64,000 bases of DNA from Nocardia acididurans (GTDB taxonomy: Bacteria; Actinomycetota; Actinomycetes; Mycobacteriales; Mycobacteriaceae). Shown piece after piece: positions 1-8,975 of this stretch. The notes under the pieces were generated by a model. It had not been told where the DNA came from. It saw nothing but the letters and a program-made list of their open reading frames with translations, and searched no databases. The stretch covers positions 1 to 64,000 of the forward strand of contig NZ_JAERRJ010000003.1 in the NCBI RefSeq assembly GCF_016741815.1. The letters run 5' to 3'. Each line of letters opens with the position of its first letter. Within the stretch, counting starts at the first letter, position 1. Made by a program: the position numbers and the translations under genes.

Positions 1-16
1 GCGATTTTCGGCGCGA

Positions 17-1213
17 CTACTTGACGATCTTGGTGATCTGCCCGGCCCCCACTGTCCGGCCGCCCTCGCGGATGGCGAATTTCAATCCCACTTCCATGGC
101 GATCGGCTGGATGAGCTTCACCGACATGTGGACGTTGTCGCCCGGAAGCACCATCTCGACGCTCTCGGGGAGCGTCACCACCCCGGTCACATCCGTGGTC
201 CGGAAGTAGAACTGCGGGCGATAGTTGTTGAAGAACGGGGTGTGCCTGCCGCCCTCCTCCTTGGAGAGGATGTACGCCTGGCCCTCGAACTCGGTGTGCG
301 GAGTGACCGACCCGGGCTTGATGACGCACTGGCCGCGTTCCACATCCTCGCGACGGATACCGCGCAGCAGGAGGCCCACGTTCTCGCCGGCCTGGCCCTC
401 GTCGAGCAGTTTGCGGAACATTTCGATGCCGGTGACCGTGGTCTTGGTGGTCTTCGGGCGGATACCTACTATCTCCACCTCCGCATTGACCTTGAGGATG
501 CCGCGTTCGATGCGCCCGGTCACCACGGTGCCGCGGCCGGTGATGGTGAAGACGTCCTCGATCGGCATGAGGAAGGGCTTCTCCACCTCGCGGGCGGGGG
601 TGTCGATCCAGGAGTCGACGGCGTCGAGGAGTTCGACGATGCCGGAACCCCAGTCGCCGGAGGGGTTCTCCAGGGCCTTGAAGGCGGAGATGCGGACCAC
701 CGGGCTGTTGTCACCGTCGAACTCGTACTCGGTGAGGAGTTCCTGCACCTCGAGTTCGACCAGTTCGAGGATCTCCTCGTCGTCGACCATGTCGCACTTG
801 TTCAGGGCCACCACGATTTTGGGGACGCCCACCTGCCGCGCCAGGATCACGTGCTCCTTGGTCTGGGGCATGGGGCCGTCGGTGGCGGCCACGACCAGGA
901 TCGCGCCGTCCATCTGGGCGGCACCGGTGATCATGTTCTTGATGTAGTCGGCGTGGCCGGGGCAGTCGACGTGGGCGTAGTGGCGGTTCTCGGTCTGGTA
1001 CTCGACATGCGCGATGGAGATGGTGATGCCGCGTTGGCGTTCCTCGGGGGCCTTGTCGATGGCCTCGAACGGCGTGAACGGATTCAGGTCCGGATGCTGT
1101 TCGTGTAGTACCCGGGTAATCGCCGCGGTGAGAGTGGTTTTGCCGTGGTCGATATGACCGATGGTGCCGACATTCACGTGCGGCTTCGTCCGCTGGAACT
1201 TCGCCTTCGCCAC
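17..1213 (-). CDS. tuf: Elongation factor Tu, lone extra-type copy
   Basis: Delivers aminoacyl-tRNA to the ribosomal A site as a GTPase in the cytoplasm. The 398-aa product has the full EF-Tu fold: G1 GHIDHGKT, G3 DCPGH, G4 NKCD, then domains 2 and 3 ending in [18 protein letters not shown] start at the GTG at 1213 because an AGGAGG lies 7 nt upstream and the protein then begins (M)[13 protein letters not shown] like other EF-Tu; a longer reading to 1279 only adds unrelated residues. The gene is not next to rpsL, rpsG or fusA, where the housekeeping tuf of this order usually lies. Several stretches ([43 protein letters not shown]) match what I recall of Streptomyces EF-Tu better than the Nocardia or Mycobacterium type, which suggests a second, possibly acquired copy. 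The main tuf is not in this window, so the copy number is inferred. Confidence 0.93.
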   Translation of the reverse strand: MAKAKFQRTKPHVNVGTIGHIDHGKTTLTAAITRVLHEQHPDLNPFTPFEAIDKAPEERQRGITISIAHVEYQTENRHYAHVDCPGHADYIKNMITGAAQMDGAILVVAATDGPMPQTKEHVILARQVGVPKIVVALNKCDMVDDEEILELVELEVQELLTEYEFDGDNSPVVRISAFKALENPSGDWGSGIVELLDAVDSWIDTPAREVEKPFLMPIEDVFTITGRGTVVTGRIERGILKVNAEVEIVGIRPKTTKTTVTGIEMFRKLLDEGQAGENVGLLLRGIRREDVERGQCVIKPGSVTPHTEFEGQAYILSKEEGGRHTPFFNNYRPQFYFRTTDVTGVVTLPESVEMVLPGDNVHMSVKLIQPIAMEVGLKFAIREGGRTVGAGQITKIVK

Positions 1214-1389
1214 TGCGATCCTCCTGTGCGCCCGTGGGATCCGAAGTGGGCACCGGAGGGTGGGGACACCGCTGGACAATGCCCGACTACGGTGTCGTTT
1301 CCAGCGTATGGGCCGGATCGGGCGAAAGGTCGGGAATGGGCTGATCGGACGTCGAGCGGGATTGACGTGCGGTTTCCTACAATCCGGGG

Positions 1390-3986
1390 ATGTCGTTGCG
1401 GTGGCCGTTCAGCGGCCGGGGTGCGGAACTGACGCGGATCCGGCGGGTGCTGGCGGGCGGCGGGAGCGTAGTGCTCGCGGGCGGGGCGGGTGTCGGGAAG
1501 AGCCGAATCGCGGCCGAGGCCGCACCGGGGGGCCGTGCGGGTGCGCGCCAATGCGACCGCGAAAGCATTGCCGCTCGGGGCATTCGGGACATTGCTGCCC
1601 GCCGAGGCGGTGACCGACAATCTGCTCGGCTGGGCGGGGCAGGCCGTGCGGGAGGCCGTGCGCGGGGTGCTGATCGTCGATGACGCGCATCAGCTGGATG
1701 CGGTGTCCGCGGCGCTGGTTCGGCAATTGGTGGACGGCGGGCAGCAGGTGCTGGTGACGGTTCGGACCGGGGAGAGCTGTCCCGACCCGATCACCTCACT
1801 GTGGCGAGACGGGCCGGGCGAGCGGATCGAACTCGGCGCACTGCCCGATGACGAGGTGGCCGCGGTGCTCGCGGGGGTGCTGGGCGGGCCGGTCGAGAAT
1901 GCGGGGCGGTTGACGGCGCTCAGTCGCGGGAATGTGCTGTATCTGCGGGAATTGGTGAACGAGGCGGTCGAGCGCGGCACGCTGACCGAGCACGGCGGGG
2001 TGTGGCGGTGGCATGGGGCGGTGCCGCTGTCCCGGCAGTTGAGCGAGCTGATCTCCGGGCGAATCGGCGAGCTGACAGCGGCGTAGTCCGAGGTGCTGGA
2101 GTTGGTCGCGCTGGGCGAACCGCTCGAACTCGGGAAATTGCTGACAGTGTCGGCGGTGGACGCGGTCGAGCAGATCGAGGAACGCGGGCTGGTCGTGATC
2201 GCGGATGAAGAGGCTCGACCACAATCGGGACGTCGCACCATGATTCGACTGGCCCATCCGCTCTACGGTGAGACCGTGCGTGCGGAGCTACCCCGCCTGC
2301 GGGGTACGCGACGCTATCGACAGCTCGCCGAAATGCACGAGACCGGGAGCCACGCTCGGGCGGATGAGCTTCGAATCGCTTTGTGGCGGTTGGAGAGTGG
2401 ATCGTACTCCGCGCCCGAGCCGCTGCTGGCGGCGTTGCGGCTGGCGTGGGCGGGGCACGACTATCCGCTGGCCGAACGGTTCGGGTGGGCCGCCGTGGAA
2501 GCCGGGGCGGGGCCGGAGGCGGCGGTGCTGCTCGCGCCGGTGCTCGGGTACGGCGGGAAGATGCGGCAGGCCGAAGCGCTGCTCGAAAAGGTGTGGGAGC
2601 AGCCGTGTGATGAGCGGACGCGGACGCTGCTCATCTCGACGCGGTTGAACATCATGGCGACGCTGGGCGGGCGGAGGAGGCCATCGCGCTGGTCGAAGCG
2701 GCCGAGCTGCTGCTGACCGCACCGGAGAACCGGCAGGAACTCATGTTCTGGCAGTCGTCGATCCACTTCGCGCTGGGGCATTTCGACAAGGCGCTCACCG
2801 TGCTGGACGCGATCACCGCTGCCCCGGTGAGCATTCCGATCCTGGCGCAGGCACTCGGGCAGCGGGCGTGGACGCTCACCTTCATGGGGCGGGCGGTGGA
2901 GGCGCTCGCCGATGTGGAGGTGGCGTTGGATTGCCGGGAGCAGTGGCAGGACGCGGTGCCGGTGTTCGTGCGGGCCTTGCAGGGCATCAAACAGATCGCC
3001 GCAATCTTCGCCGGTGAGCTCGGAATCGCGGGTGACGCAGTGGAATTGGGCGAGACCACCACGGGCGACGGCAGCGACTGGGCGGTGTCGGAGGCCGAGA
3101 ACGCGCATGCGCGCGGCGGGCTGGAACGGCAGCGCGGGCGGATGCGGACGGCGGCGCGACTACTCGCAACCCCCTCCCCCGGCGTCGCATTGAGCGATAT
3201 GCAGGCGCATCGGTGGGCGGAGCTGGCCACCGCGGCGGCGCTGGCCGGGGATGTGGCGACGGCCGAGGAGGCGCTCGCGAAAGGTGCGGAGACCGGGCTC
3301 GAGGTCGCACTGCTCTTCGGGGTGGATCTGGCGCGACCGTGGGTTGCTGTGGCGCGGGGGGAATTCGCGCGGGCGGCCGAACTGGCGCTCGCCAACATGG
3401 ACCGAATGCGGTTGGCGGGGGCCATATCCCAAGCGGTGGTGGCCGGGCACGACGCGGTGCGACTGGGCTGCGCGACCGCGGTCGCCGACGGGCTCGTCGA
3501 GCTGGCCGCCGAATGCCAGGGCGAGTTCGCTTCCGTCGCAGCGGATCACGCGCGGGCGGCGAGCGCCGTGGACGGTCCGGGACTGAATGCGGTGTCGGAA
3601 CGGTTCGAGCGACTCGGGTATCTGCTGCTCGCCGCCGATGCCGCCGCCAGGCCGCGAACGCGTTCGAGAGTGCGGGGCGCTCGGCGTCGGCACGCTCGGC
3701 CGCAGCACGGGCCGAGCTGCTGGCCGAGGCGTGTGAAGGCGTGACGACACCGGCACTGGCCCGCCTCGACGCACCACAGCTCACGCCGCGTGAACTCGAG
3801 ATCGCGCGGCTCGCGGGCGACGGGCTGGCCAACCGGGAGATCGCGGAACGACTGGTGCTGTCGGTCCGCACGGTCGAGAACACCCTGCATACCGTCTATC
3901 AGAAGCTGGGCGTCTCGAACCGCGCCGAGCTCGGCACGCTACTGCGCTCCGGCACCTCGGCTCCGGGTGGCGGAACCTCGCGGTAG
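1390..3986 (+). pseudogene. Broken LuxR-family (LAL/MalT-type) ATPase regulator
   Basis: Remnant of a large transcriptional regulator with an N-terminal AAA/STAND ATPase, a helical middle and a C-terminal LuxR helix-turn-helix. The ATG at 1390 begins [14 protein letters not shown] and reaches a Walker A (GGAGVGKS). The frame shifts near 1530. The next frame has a Walker B (VLIVDD) and is cut by an in-frame TAG at 2084-2086. It then continues to about 2670, shifts again (GRAEEAIALVEAAELL is restored by one extra base), runs to about 3645, and shifts a third time into the LuxR HTH (LTPRELEIARLAGDGLANREIAERL, TVENTLHTVYQKLG). Three indels plus one nonsense codon make a non-functional gene much likelier than sequencing error. 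No intact LuxR-family product is expected, though a short HTH fragment could in principle be made from the 3' part. Confidence 0.88.
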
Positions 3987-4060
3987 CGATGTCCGGGCGC
4001 GACGCGGTGCACCCGCTCGGTGCCGACGGCGAGACTCAGGATGTGCGGCTGCCCGGTGGG

Positions 4061-5224
4061 TCAGTGGCCGTGATTGTCGGCGACGACGCCGCTGAGTTCG
4101 TTCGGGGCCGCGTCCAGGGTCACCGAGTTCGTCACCTTGCCGGCGGCCAGGTCGACACGGTGGATCTGTTTGGTGACGGGGTCGCTGACGTAGACCTCCG
4201 CGCCGCGGACGAAGATCGCCGGACGTGCTTCCTGCCACTTCAGGGGTTCTTCCCAGGCGGCGGTGACGGGGAAGCTGCGGGTTACCGTGCCCGCCACGGG
4301 GTCGATGACGTGGATTTTGCCGTCGGTGCCGAGGACGAGGGCTTCGCCCTGGGGGCCGCGAGCCAGCGAGCGGAAGGTGTAGCTGGTGCCGAGCTGGACC
4401 AGGCGCAGGCTGCCGTCTCGGGTGTCGATGAGCGAAACCTGGGTGGGGCGTTCGAGTTCGGCGTTCTTGTCCTGCTTGTAGTCGCCGAGCGCGATCGGGG
4501 ACAGGGGGCTGCCTGCCTGGTTTCCGATGCGGCCGTACGGGGTCGGGCTGGTGACCTTGGTGATGACGCCGTTGCGGTAGATGAGAGCGCCGGTCTGGCA
4601 GCCGATGACGACGGCCTCACCGGCGGTGGTGGATTCGCCGTGGACGCCGGGGCAGTCCTCGTTGCGGGCGATCTCCTTGCGGTCCTTGTCGAGGACGGCC
4701 ATGCCGACCCGCTTCTCCTCGGTGCCGAGGGTGACGACCAGTTCGCCCGTCGAAAGCTGCACCGCCACACCGTGATGCGGGGCGGCAGCCTGGTACACCT
4801 CGGCCTTCGGCTTGCCGTTCGCCAGATCGTGCGGGTCGAAGATGGTGACCTCGCCGGTGCCGTCGGTGAACAGGACGGTGCGGTCGGCGTGGCGGACCAC
4901 GTGACCGGGCTTGGCGCCGGGGAATTCGATGTCGGTCAGGGTCGCGCCGGTGGCGTCGAGGACGCGGAACCCGTCCTTGGTGGAGACCATGACGTGGCTG
5001 TCGTCGCCTGCCGGGTTGACGCGGTTGTAGCCGTCGAGCTTCAGATCGCTTGCGACCTTCAGGGTTTCGCCGTCGAGCAGGTAGATGCCCCCGTCGTAGG
5101 TGACGGCGAGCGGGTCGTTGATCTTCGGGGCCGGATCGGACTTCTCCGAACCGCAGCCGCTCAGGGCGACCGCCGAGGCCAGCAGACCGGTCAGGGCCGC
5201 CGCGGTGGCGGGACGAAAACGCAT
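4061..5224 (-). CDS. aztD: Zinc metallochaperone lipoprotein AztD
   Basis: Predicted extracytoplasmic zinc chaperone that hands metal to the substrate-binding protein AztC. The 387-aa product has a lipoprotein signal peptide with lipobox (ALSGC), so it should be anchored outside the membrane. The rest is a repeated beta-strand pattern (LAVTYDGGIYLLDGETL, VSLIDTRDGSLRLV, IHVIDPVAGTV) typical of a beta-propeller. Conserved AztD-type stretches include PHHGVAV, CPGVHGES, VIGC and a His-containing C-terminus (DNHGH). I chose the ATG at 5224, preceded by AGGAG 7 nt away, over the ATG at 5239 whose own sequence overlaps that ribosome site. It is the last gene of the aztB-aztC-aztD operon, 33 nt after aztC, so it should share control by the upstream Zur-type box. 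A related domain is fused to the permease two genes upstream. Confidence 0.8.
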   Translation of the reverse strand: MRFRPATAAALTGLLASAVALSGCGSEKSDPAPKINDPLAVTYDGGIYLLDGETLKVASDLKLDGYNRVNPAGDDSHVMVSTKDGFRVLDATGATLTDIEFPGAKPGHVVRHADRTVLFTDGTGEVTIFDPHDLANGKPKAEVYQAAAPHHGVAVQLSTGELVVTLGTEEKRVGMAVLDKDRKEIARNEDCPGVHGESTTAGEAVVIGCQTGALIYRNGVITKVTSPTPYGRIGNQAGSPLSPIALGDYKQDKNAELERPTQVSLIDTRDGSLRLVQLGTSYTFRSLARGPQGEALVLGTDGKIHVIDPVAGTVTRSFPVTAAWEEPLKWQEARPAIFVRGAEVYVSDPVTKQIHRVDLAAGKVTNSVTLDAAPNELSGVVADNHGH

Positions 5225-5257
5225 GGGGTTACTCCTCATCGGGCAGGGTGGGGTGGA

Positions 5258-6217
5258 TCAAGGCTTGGTCAGGCCGGAGACGATGGCGTCGGTGTTGGCG
5301 CGCATCATTTCCAGGTAGGTGGCCGCTCCCCCGCCGGGCGCGGTGAGGGATTCGGTGTGCAGGGCGACGACTTGGACGTTCACGCCCGCTTGCGTGGCGA
5401 GGACCCGGGCGAGGCGGTCGGGCTGGGACGAGTCGGCGAAGATCGCGCGGACACCCGCGGTGCGCACGGCGGTGGCGAGATCCGCGAGATCGGAGGCGCT
5501 CGGCGAGGCGAGGGCCGTACCGCTGGGGATCACCGCGCCGATGACCTCGAAGCCGAAACGCTGGGCTAGATAGCCGAATACGTGATGGTTGGTGACCAGG
5601 CGGCGGCTCTCGGCGGGGAGGGCGGCGAAGCGATCGGTCATCCATGCGTCGAGGGTGGCGACCTCGGCGAGATAGCGGTCGGTGTTGGCGCGCACCGCAT
5701 TCGCGTCGATTCCATCGAGTTCGAGCAGCCGGGCGCTGAGCACCTCGACCGCGCGGCGGACCCGGGCCGGGTCGGTCCAGAAGTGCGGGTCGGGACGGTC
5801 GGTGGCCCGGTAGTTCAGCGGGTCGACCCGCTCACCGACGGAAAGTGTTGCGACGCCGGACTGTTCGGCGGCGGAGACGTGGCGCTGGACGCCCTCCTCC
5901 AGGCCCAGGCCGTTGTGGACCAGCAGGGCCGCGTGTTCGATACGGGCGGCCTGCTGCGCCGAGATGGCGAACTGGTGCGGGTCCGCACCGGCGGGCATGA
6001 GCACCATGACCGAGGCGGCGTCGCCGACCAGGGACTGGGTGATGTCGCCGAGAATATTGGTGGTCACGACGATTTCGAGACGGTCGGAGTCGGCGTTCGA
6101 ACAGGCCGGGAGCAGCGCCAGTACGGCGAGGGCGCAGCCGGCGACGACGGCCGTCAATAGTTTTGTGCGGTGCGGCTCCCGGCGTAGGACAGCGGCGCGG
6201 CGTCGGAACAGTCTCAT
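5258..6217 (-). CDS. aztC: Zinc ABC transporter substrate-binding lipoprotein AztC
   Basis: Cluster 9 (ZnuA/TroA-type) metal-binding protein that delivers zinc to the permease. The 319-aa product starts at the ATG at 6217, overlapping the permease stop (ATGA), so translation is probably coupled. A basic N-terminus and hydrophobic stretch lead to a lipobox (LLPAC). Candidate metal ligands are the His of ADPHQF, the His of DPHFWTDP, the His pair of TNHHVFGYLAQRFGF and an Asp in IFADSSQPDRLA, all at the usual positions for the family. The long His-rich loop of ZnuA proteins is short or absent, as in AztC, and this fits the presence of a dedicated AztD chaperone. Upstream residues in the same frame are Arg/Pro-rich antisense-like sequence and are not part of the protein. 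Confidence 0.87.
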   Translation of the reverse strand: MRLFRRRAAVLRREPHRTKLLTAVVAGCALAVLALLPACSNADSDRLEIVVTTNILGDITQSLVGDAASVMVLMPAGADPHQFAISAQQAARIEHAALLVHNGLGLEEGVQRHVSAAEQSGVATLSVGERVDPLNYRATDRPDPHFWTDPARVRRAVEVLSARLLELDGIDANAVRANTDRYLAEVATLDAWMTDRFAALPAESRRLVTNHHVFGYLAQRFGFEVIGAVIPSGTALASPSASDLADLATAVRTAGVRAIFADSSQPDRLARVLATQAGVNVQVVALHTESLTAPGGGAATYLEMMRANTDAIVSGLTKP

Positions 6218-8238
6218 CGGCCGGTCTCCACCATGTAGTCGGGTGCGATGTCGAGTGGGAAGGTGCGGGCGCGGCGGAGGTTGTCGCGGTAGTCGATCTC
6301 GTACACGGATTTCGCCTGCGGGTCGTTGAGGTAGGCACGGCTCGAATCGATGTCGATGACCGGACGGGACGCACCGGAGACCGGAGCGGAAAGCAGTTGG
6401 GCGCGAGCGGTTTCGGCTCCCGTGCCGGGGTCGTAGGCGTGCATGATGCCGTCGGCGGTGAGGGTCAGCACGGAACTGCCCTCGCCCGCGGTATTCGCCG
6501 CGACCACCGGGCCGACCTCGAACAGACGCCACATACCCGAGCGGATGTCGAGCAGCCAGACACCGCGGTCACCGGCGTGGGCGACCAGGGTGGTGCTACC
6601 GGGGCGGTGGGTGAAGGCGGTCGGGCGGTCGGCGGCGGAAACCTGGCCGGGGTAGGCGATTTTCGTGGCGGCGAAGGCGCCCTCGTCGGCGGAGACGACC
6701 AGAACGCCGTCCGCGCAGCCGAATACGATGCCGCGCCGGGTGACCGCTGATCCGCGTGGTTCGGCGCAGGGCTCGGTGAGTGGTGTCACCGTCGCGCCGT
6801 CCCGTGACCGCACCTCCGCTCGGCCGGAGGGATGCACGGCGACCAGGTGTTCGGCGAACGGAACAGCCAGACCTTCAACTATGCGCTGCTGGGCAACCGA
6901 TCCCGTGTCCAGCGCTTTCCGATCCAGGAGTGTGGTGCCGGAGTCGGAGATGATCGCCGCCACCGCCGGATCGCTGTGCACCGCCCGGATTTCGCCGCGG
7001 TCTAGCGCGCCGATCTCCCTGATGGCGGTCGTGTAGTAGTGCATGTGGTCGCCGTGATCGACGGTCCAGGCGCCGCCGTCGACGATGCGGGCGGCGTTCG
7101 GGGTGGAGAGAAACGCGAAGCGATCATCGGCTGCCACGCCGGTTACTCCGGCCGCCCGGCCCGCTTCGGTGATCTGCTCGGTGGTCAGATCGATCACGCG
7201 GGTCGCACCGGAGACGTCTGCCACCACCAAACGTGTTTGCGGGGAGTCGGTTTCCTCCGCGCCCGCCACGTAGCCGTGCGGGACGTCGGCGGGGGCCGTG
7301 TCGTCGACGGGCCTGGTGCATCCGAGCAGGGAGCCGAACGAGATCAGCAGGGCCAGCGCCGCAACGGTATTCGGCGTTCCCGGGGCGCGACGGCGCAGCG
7401 AGCCGAGGAGACCGGGGCGACGCAGCGCCGAACGCAGTGCCGCCGCGAGCGCGGAGACGAAGAACAGGCCGACCGCGACCGCCGCGATGGTCGCACCCGC
7501 CGCCGTTCCGGCATGCCAGGAGATGAGCAGGCCGGTGACGGTGGCGATTCCGCCGAACAGCGCGGCCAGGGCCATGATCACCGGGATCCGGTCGGCCCAG
7601 TAGGTGGCGGCGGCGGGCGGGGCGATGAGTAGCCCGAAGACCAGCAGTGTGCCCACCACGTGGAAGGACGCCACGATCGCGAGTGTCAGCAGTGCGAGCA
7701 GTGCGGCGTGTGCCAGGCGTGGGCGCAGGCCCAAGGTGTGGGCGGTGCGCGGGTCGAAGGCCAGGGCCACGAACGACCGATGGCCGAGGACGGCGACCAC
7801 CAGTGAAATGCCCAGCGCGACGGCCAGATAGACCAGGTCCTGGTGACGAATGGCCAGAACGTCACCGAAGAGCATGCCGGTGACATCGACTGCGAAGGAT
7901 TGCGAGCGGGACACGATGATCACGCCCAGCGCGAGCATGCCCGCGAACAGCAGGCCGATGGCGGTGTCGGCGGCGAAGCGGGAGCTGCGGCCCATAGCGG
8001 TGACGCCCGCTGCCATGGCTCCGGCGCTGAAAGCCGCTCCCAGCAGCAGGTTTCCGCCGAGCAGCGAGGCGATGGCGACGCCGGGCAGCAGGCCGTGCGC
8101 CATGGCCTCGCCCAGAAATGCCATGCCGCGCACCACAACCCAGGTGCCGGCGAGGGCGCACACACCGGAGACCAGCAGGCCGCCCCAGAGCGCTCGTTGC
8201 ACGAAGGACACTTCGAAGGGGGCGATCAGGAACTCCAC
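6214..8238 (-). CDS. aztB: AztB-type zinc permease fused to an AztD-like propeller domain
   Basis: The first about 285 residues are an ABC-3 family metal permease with about eight membrane helices (for example GGLLVSGVCALAGTWVVVRGMAFLGEAMAHGLLPGVA and ASFHVVGTLLVFGLLIAPPAA). A basic loop (RSALRRPGLLGSLRRRAPG) follows. Next come another hydrophobic helix ending in an internal lipobox-like LLGC (Cys near residue 307) and about 360 residues of propeller-like repeats with a His-rich loop (DHGDHMHYY, near residue 393), ending DIAPDYMVETGR. The C-terminal part resembles the AztD family. It is one continuous frame of 674 aa with no ATG, GTG or TTG start near the junction, so it is a true fusion. By the positive-inside rule the C-terminal domain faces outward. 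The start is GTG at 8238, just downstream of the Zur-type palindrome. A length of about 290 aa would be usual for the permease alone. Confidence 0.85.
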   Translation of the reverse strand: MEFLIAPFEVSFVQRALWGGLLVSGVCALAGTWVVVRGMAFLGEAMAHGLLPGVAIASLLGGNLLLGAAFSAGAMAAGVTAMGRSSRFAADTAIGLLFAGMLALGVIIVSRSQSFAVDVTGMLFGDVLAIRHQDLVYLAVALGISLVVAVLGHRSFVALAFDPRTAHTLGLRPRLAHAALLALLTLAIVASFHVVGTLLVFGLLIAPPAAATYWADRIPVIMALAALFGGIATVTGLLISWHAGTAAGATIAAVAVGLFFVSALAAALRSALRRPGLLGSLRRRAPGTPNTVAALALLISFGSLLGCTRPVDDTAPADVPHGYVAGAEETDSPQTRLVVADVSGATRVIDLTTEQITEAGRAAGVTGVAADDRFAFLSTPNAARIVDGGAWTVDHGDHMHYYTTAIREIGALDRGEIRAVHSDPAVAAIISDSGTTLLDRKALDTGSVAQQRIVEGLAVPFAEHLVAVHPSGRAEVRSRDGATVTPLTEPCAEPRGSAVTRRGIVFGCADGVLVVSADEGAFAATKIAYPGQVSAADRPTAFTHRPGSTTLVAHAGDRGVWLLDIRSGMWRLFEVGPVVAANTAGEGSSVLTLTADGIMHAYDPGTGAETARAQLLSAPVSGASRPVIDIDSSRAYLNDPQAKSVYEIDYRDNLRRARTFPLDIAPDYMVETGR

Positions 8239-8255
8239 GAGAGGGCACCCTAATA

Positions 8256-8270
8256 TGAAAATGATTTTCA
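8256..8270. promoter_or_regulatory. Zur-type operator in the azt divergent promoter
   Basis: TGAAAATGATTTTCA is a perfect 7-1-7 inverted repeat in the 51-bp gap between aztB (start 8238) and aztA (start 8290). It matches the Zur box known from mycobacteria and Streptomyces. One dimer site here could repress both transcripts when zinc is sufficient. Confidence 0.88.
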
Positions 8271-8289
8271 GTACAAGTTAGGTGAGATA

Positions 8290-8970
8290 GTGAACAACGC
8301 AGAGACAGCCGCGGTGCGGATCGAGAAGCTGTGCGCCGGATACCGCTCGCGGACCGTGCTGGACCAGGTGACGGCCGATATTCCGGCCGGGCGGGTGACC
8401 GCGGTGGTCGGGCCGAACGGATCCGGGAAATCCACCCTGCTGGGAGTGTTGGCGGGGGTGATCACGCCGCTGGCCGGTGCGGTCATCCATGCGAGCAGCA
8501 GTCGCCCGGCGCTGGTGGTGCAGCAGAGCGCGGTGCCCGCGACGCTGCCGATCACCGTCCGCGAGACCGTGGCCATGGGACGGTGGGCGCATCGCGGACC
8601 GTGGCGGCGGCTCACTCGCCGCGATCATGACCTCGTCGGCGAATGCCTCGACCGCATGGGGATCGGCGATCTCGCCGCACGACGACTGACCGATCTCTCC
8701 GGCGGCCAACGTCAGCGTGCGCTGCTCGCCCGCGCGCTGGCGCAGGAGGCGGAGTTGCTCCTGCTGGACGAGCCCACGACCGGTCTGGATATCGATGCGC
8801 AGCAACAGATCTCGCGCACCCTGCGGGACGTCGCGGCCGGCGGGGTCGCGGTCGTGCATTCGACCCACGACCGGGCCGAAGCGCTGCGCGCCGATCACTG
8901 CCTGCTACTCGGCGATGGACGGCTCGCCGACGCCGGGGTGCCGCGTGAGGTGCTGCCGGTCGCGGCGTAG
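8290..8970 (+). CDS. aztA: Zinc ABC transporter ATP-binding protein AztA
   Basis: Cytoplasmic ATPase that powers the AztB permease. The 226-aa product has Walker A (GPNGSGKST), Q-loop region (ALVVQQSAV), signature LSGGQRQR, Walker B (LLLLDEPTTGLD) and the H-loop (HSTHD). The GTG at 8290 follows AGGTGAG. It is transcribed divergently from the rest of the azt genes across the Zur-type box, which separates the ATPase from permease and binding protein into two transcripts. The gene ends 5 nt before the convergent ParA-like gene, with no room for a separate terminator. Confidence 0.92.
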   Translation: MNNAETAAVRIEKLCAGYRSRTVLDQVTADIPAGRVTAVVGPNGSGKSTLLGVLAGVITPLAGAVIHASSSRPALVVQQSAVPATLPITVRETVAMGRWAHRGPWRRLTRRDHDLVGECLDRMGIGDLAARRLTDLSGGQRQRALLARALAQEAELLLLDEPTTGLDIDAQQQISRTLRDVAAGGVAVVHSTHDRAEALRADHCLLLGDGRLADAGVPREVLPVAA

Positions 8971-8975
8971 CCGGG

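Noticed and set aside
128..1108. Long open frame on the plus strand opposite tuf
   Set aside because: Shadow of the high-GC tuf gene; its translation is low-complexity Asp/Gly/Val/His-rich and matches nothing.
17..1213. Elfamycin-resistance changes in the extra EF-Tu
   Set aside because: At the positions I remember for kirromycin resistance (the [14 protein letters not shown] and FAIREGG regions) the residues look normal, so resistance is not claimed.
3989..5569. 526-aa open frame on the plus strand
   Set aside because: Antisense to aztD and aztC; Asp/Gly/Val-rich shadow.
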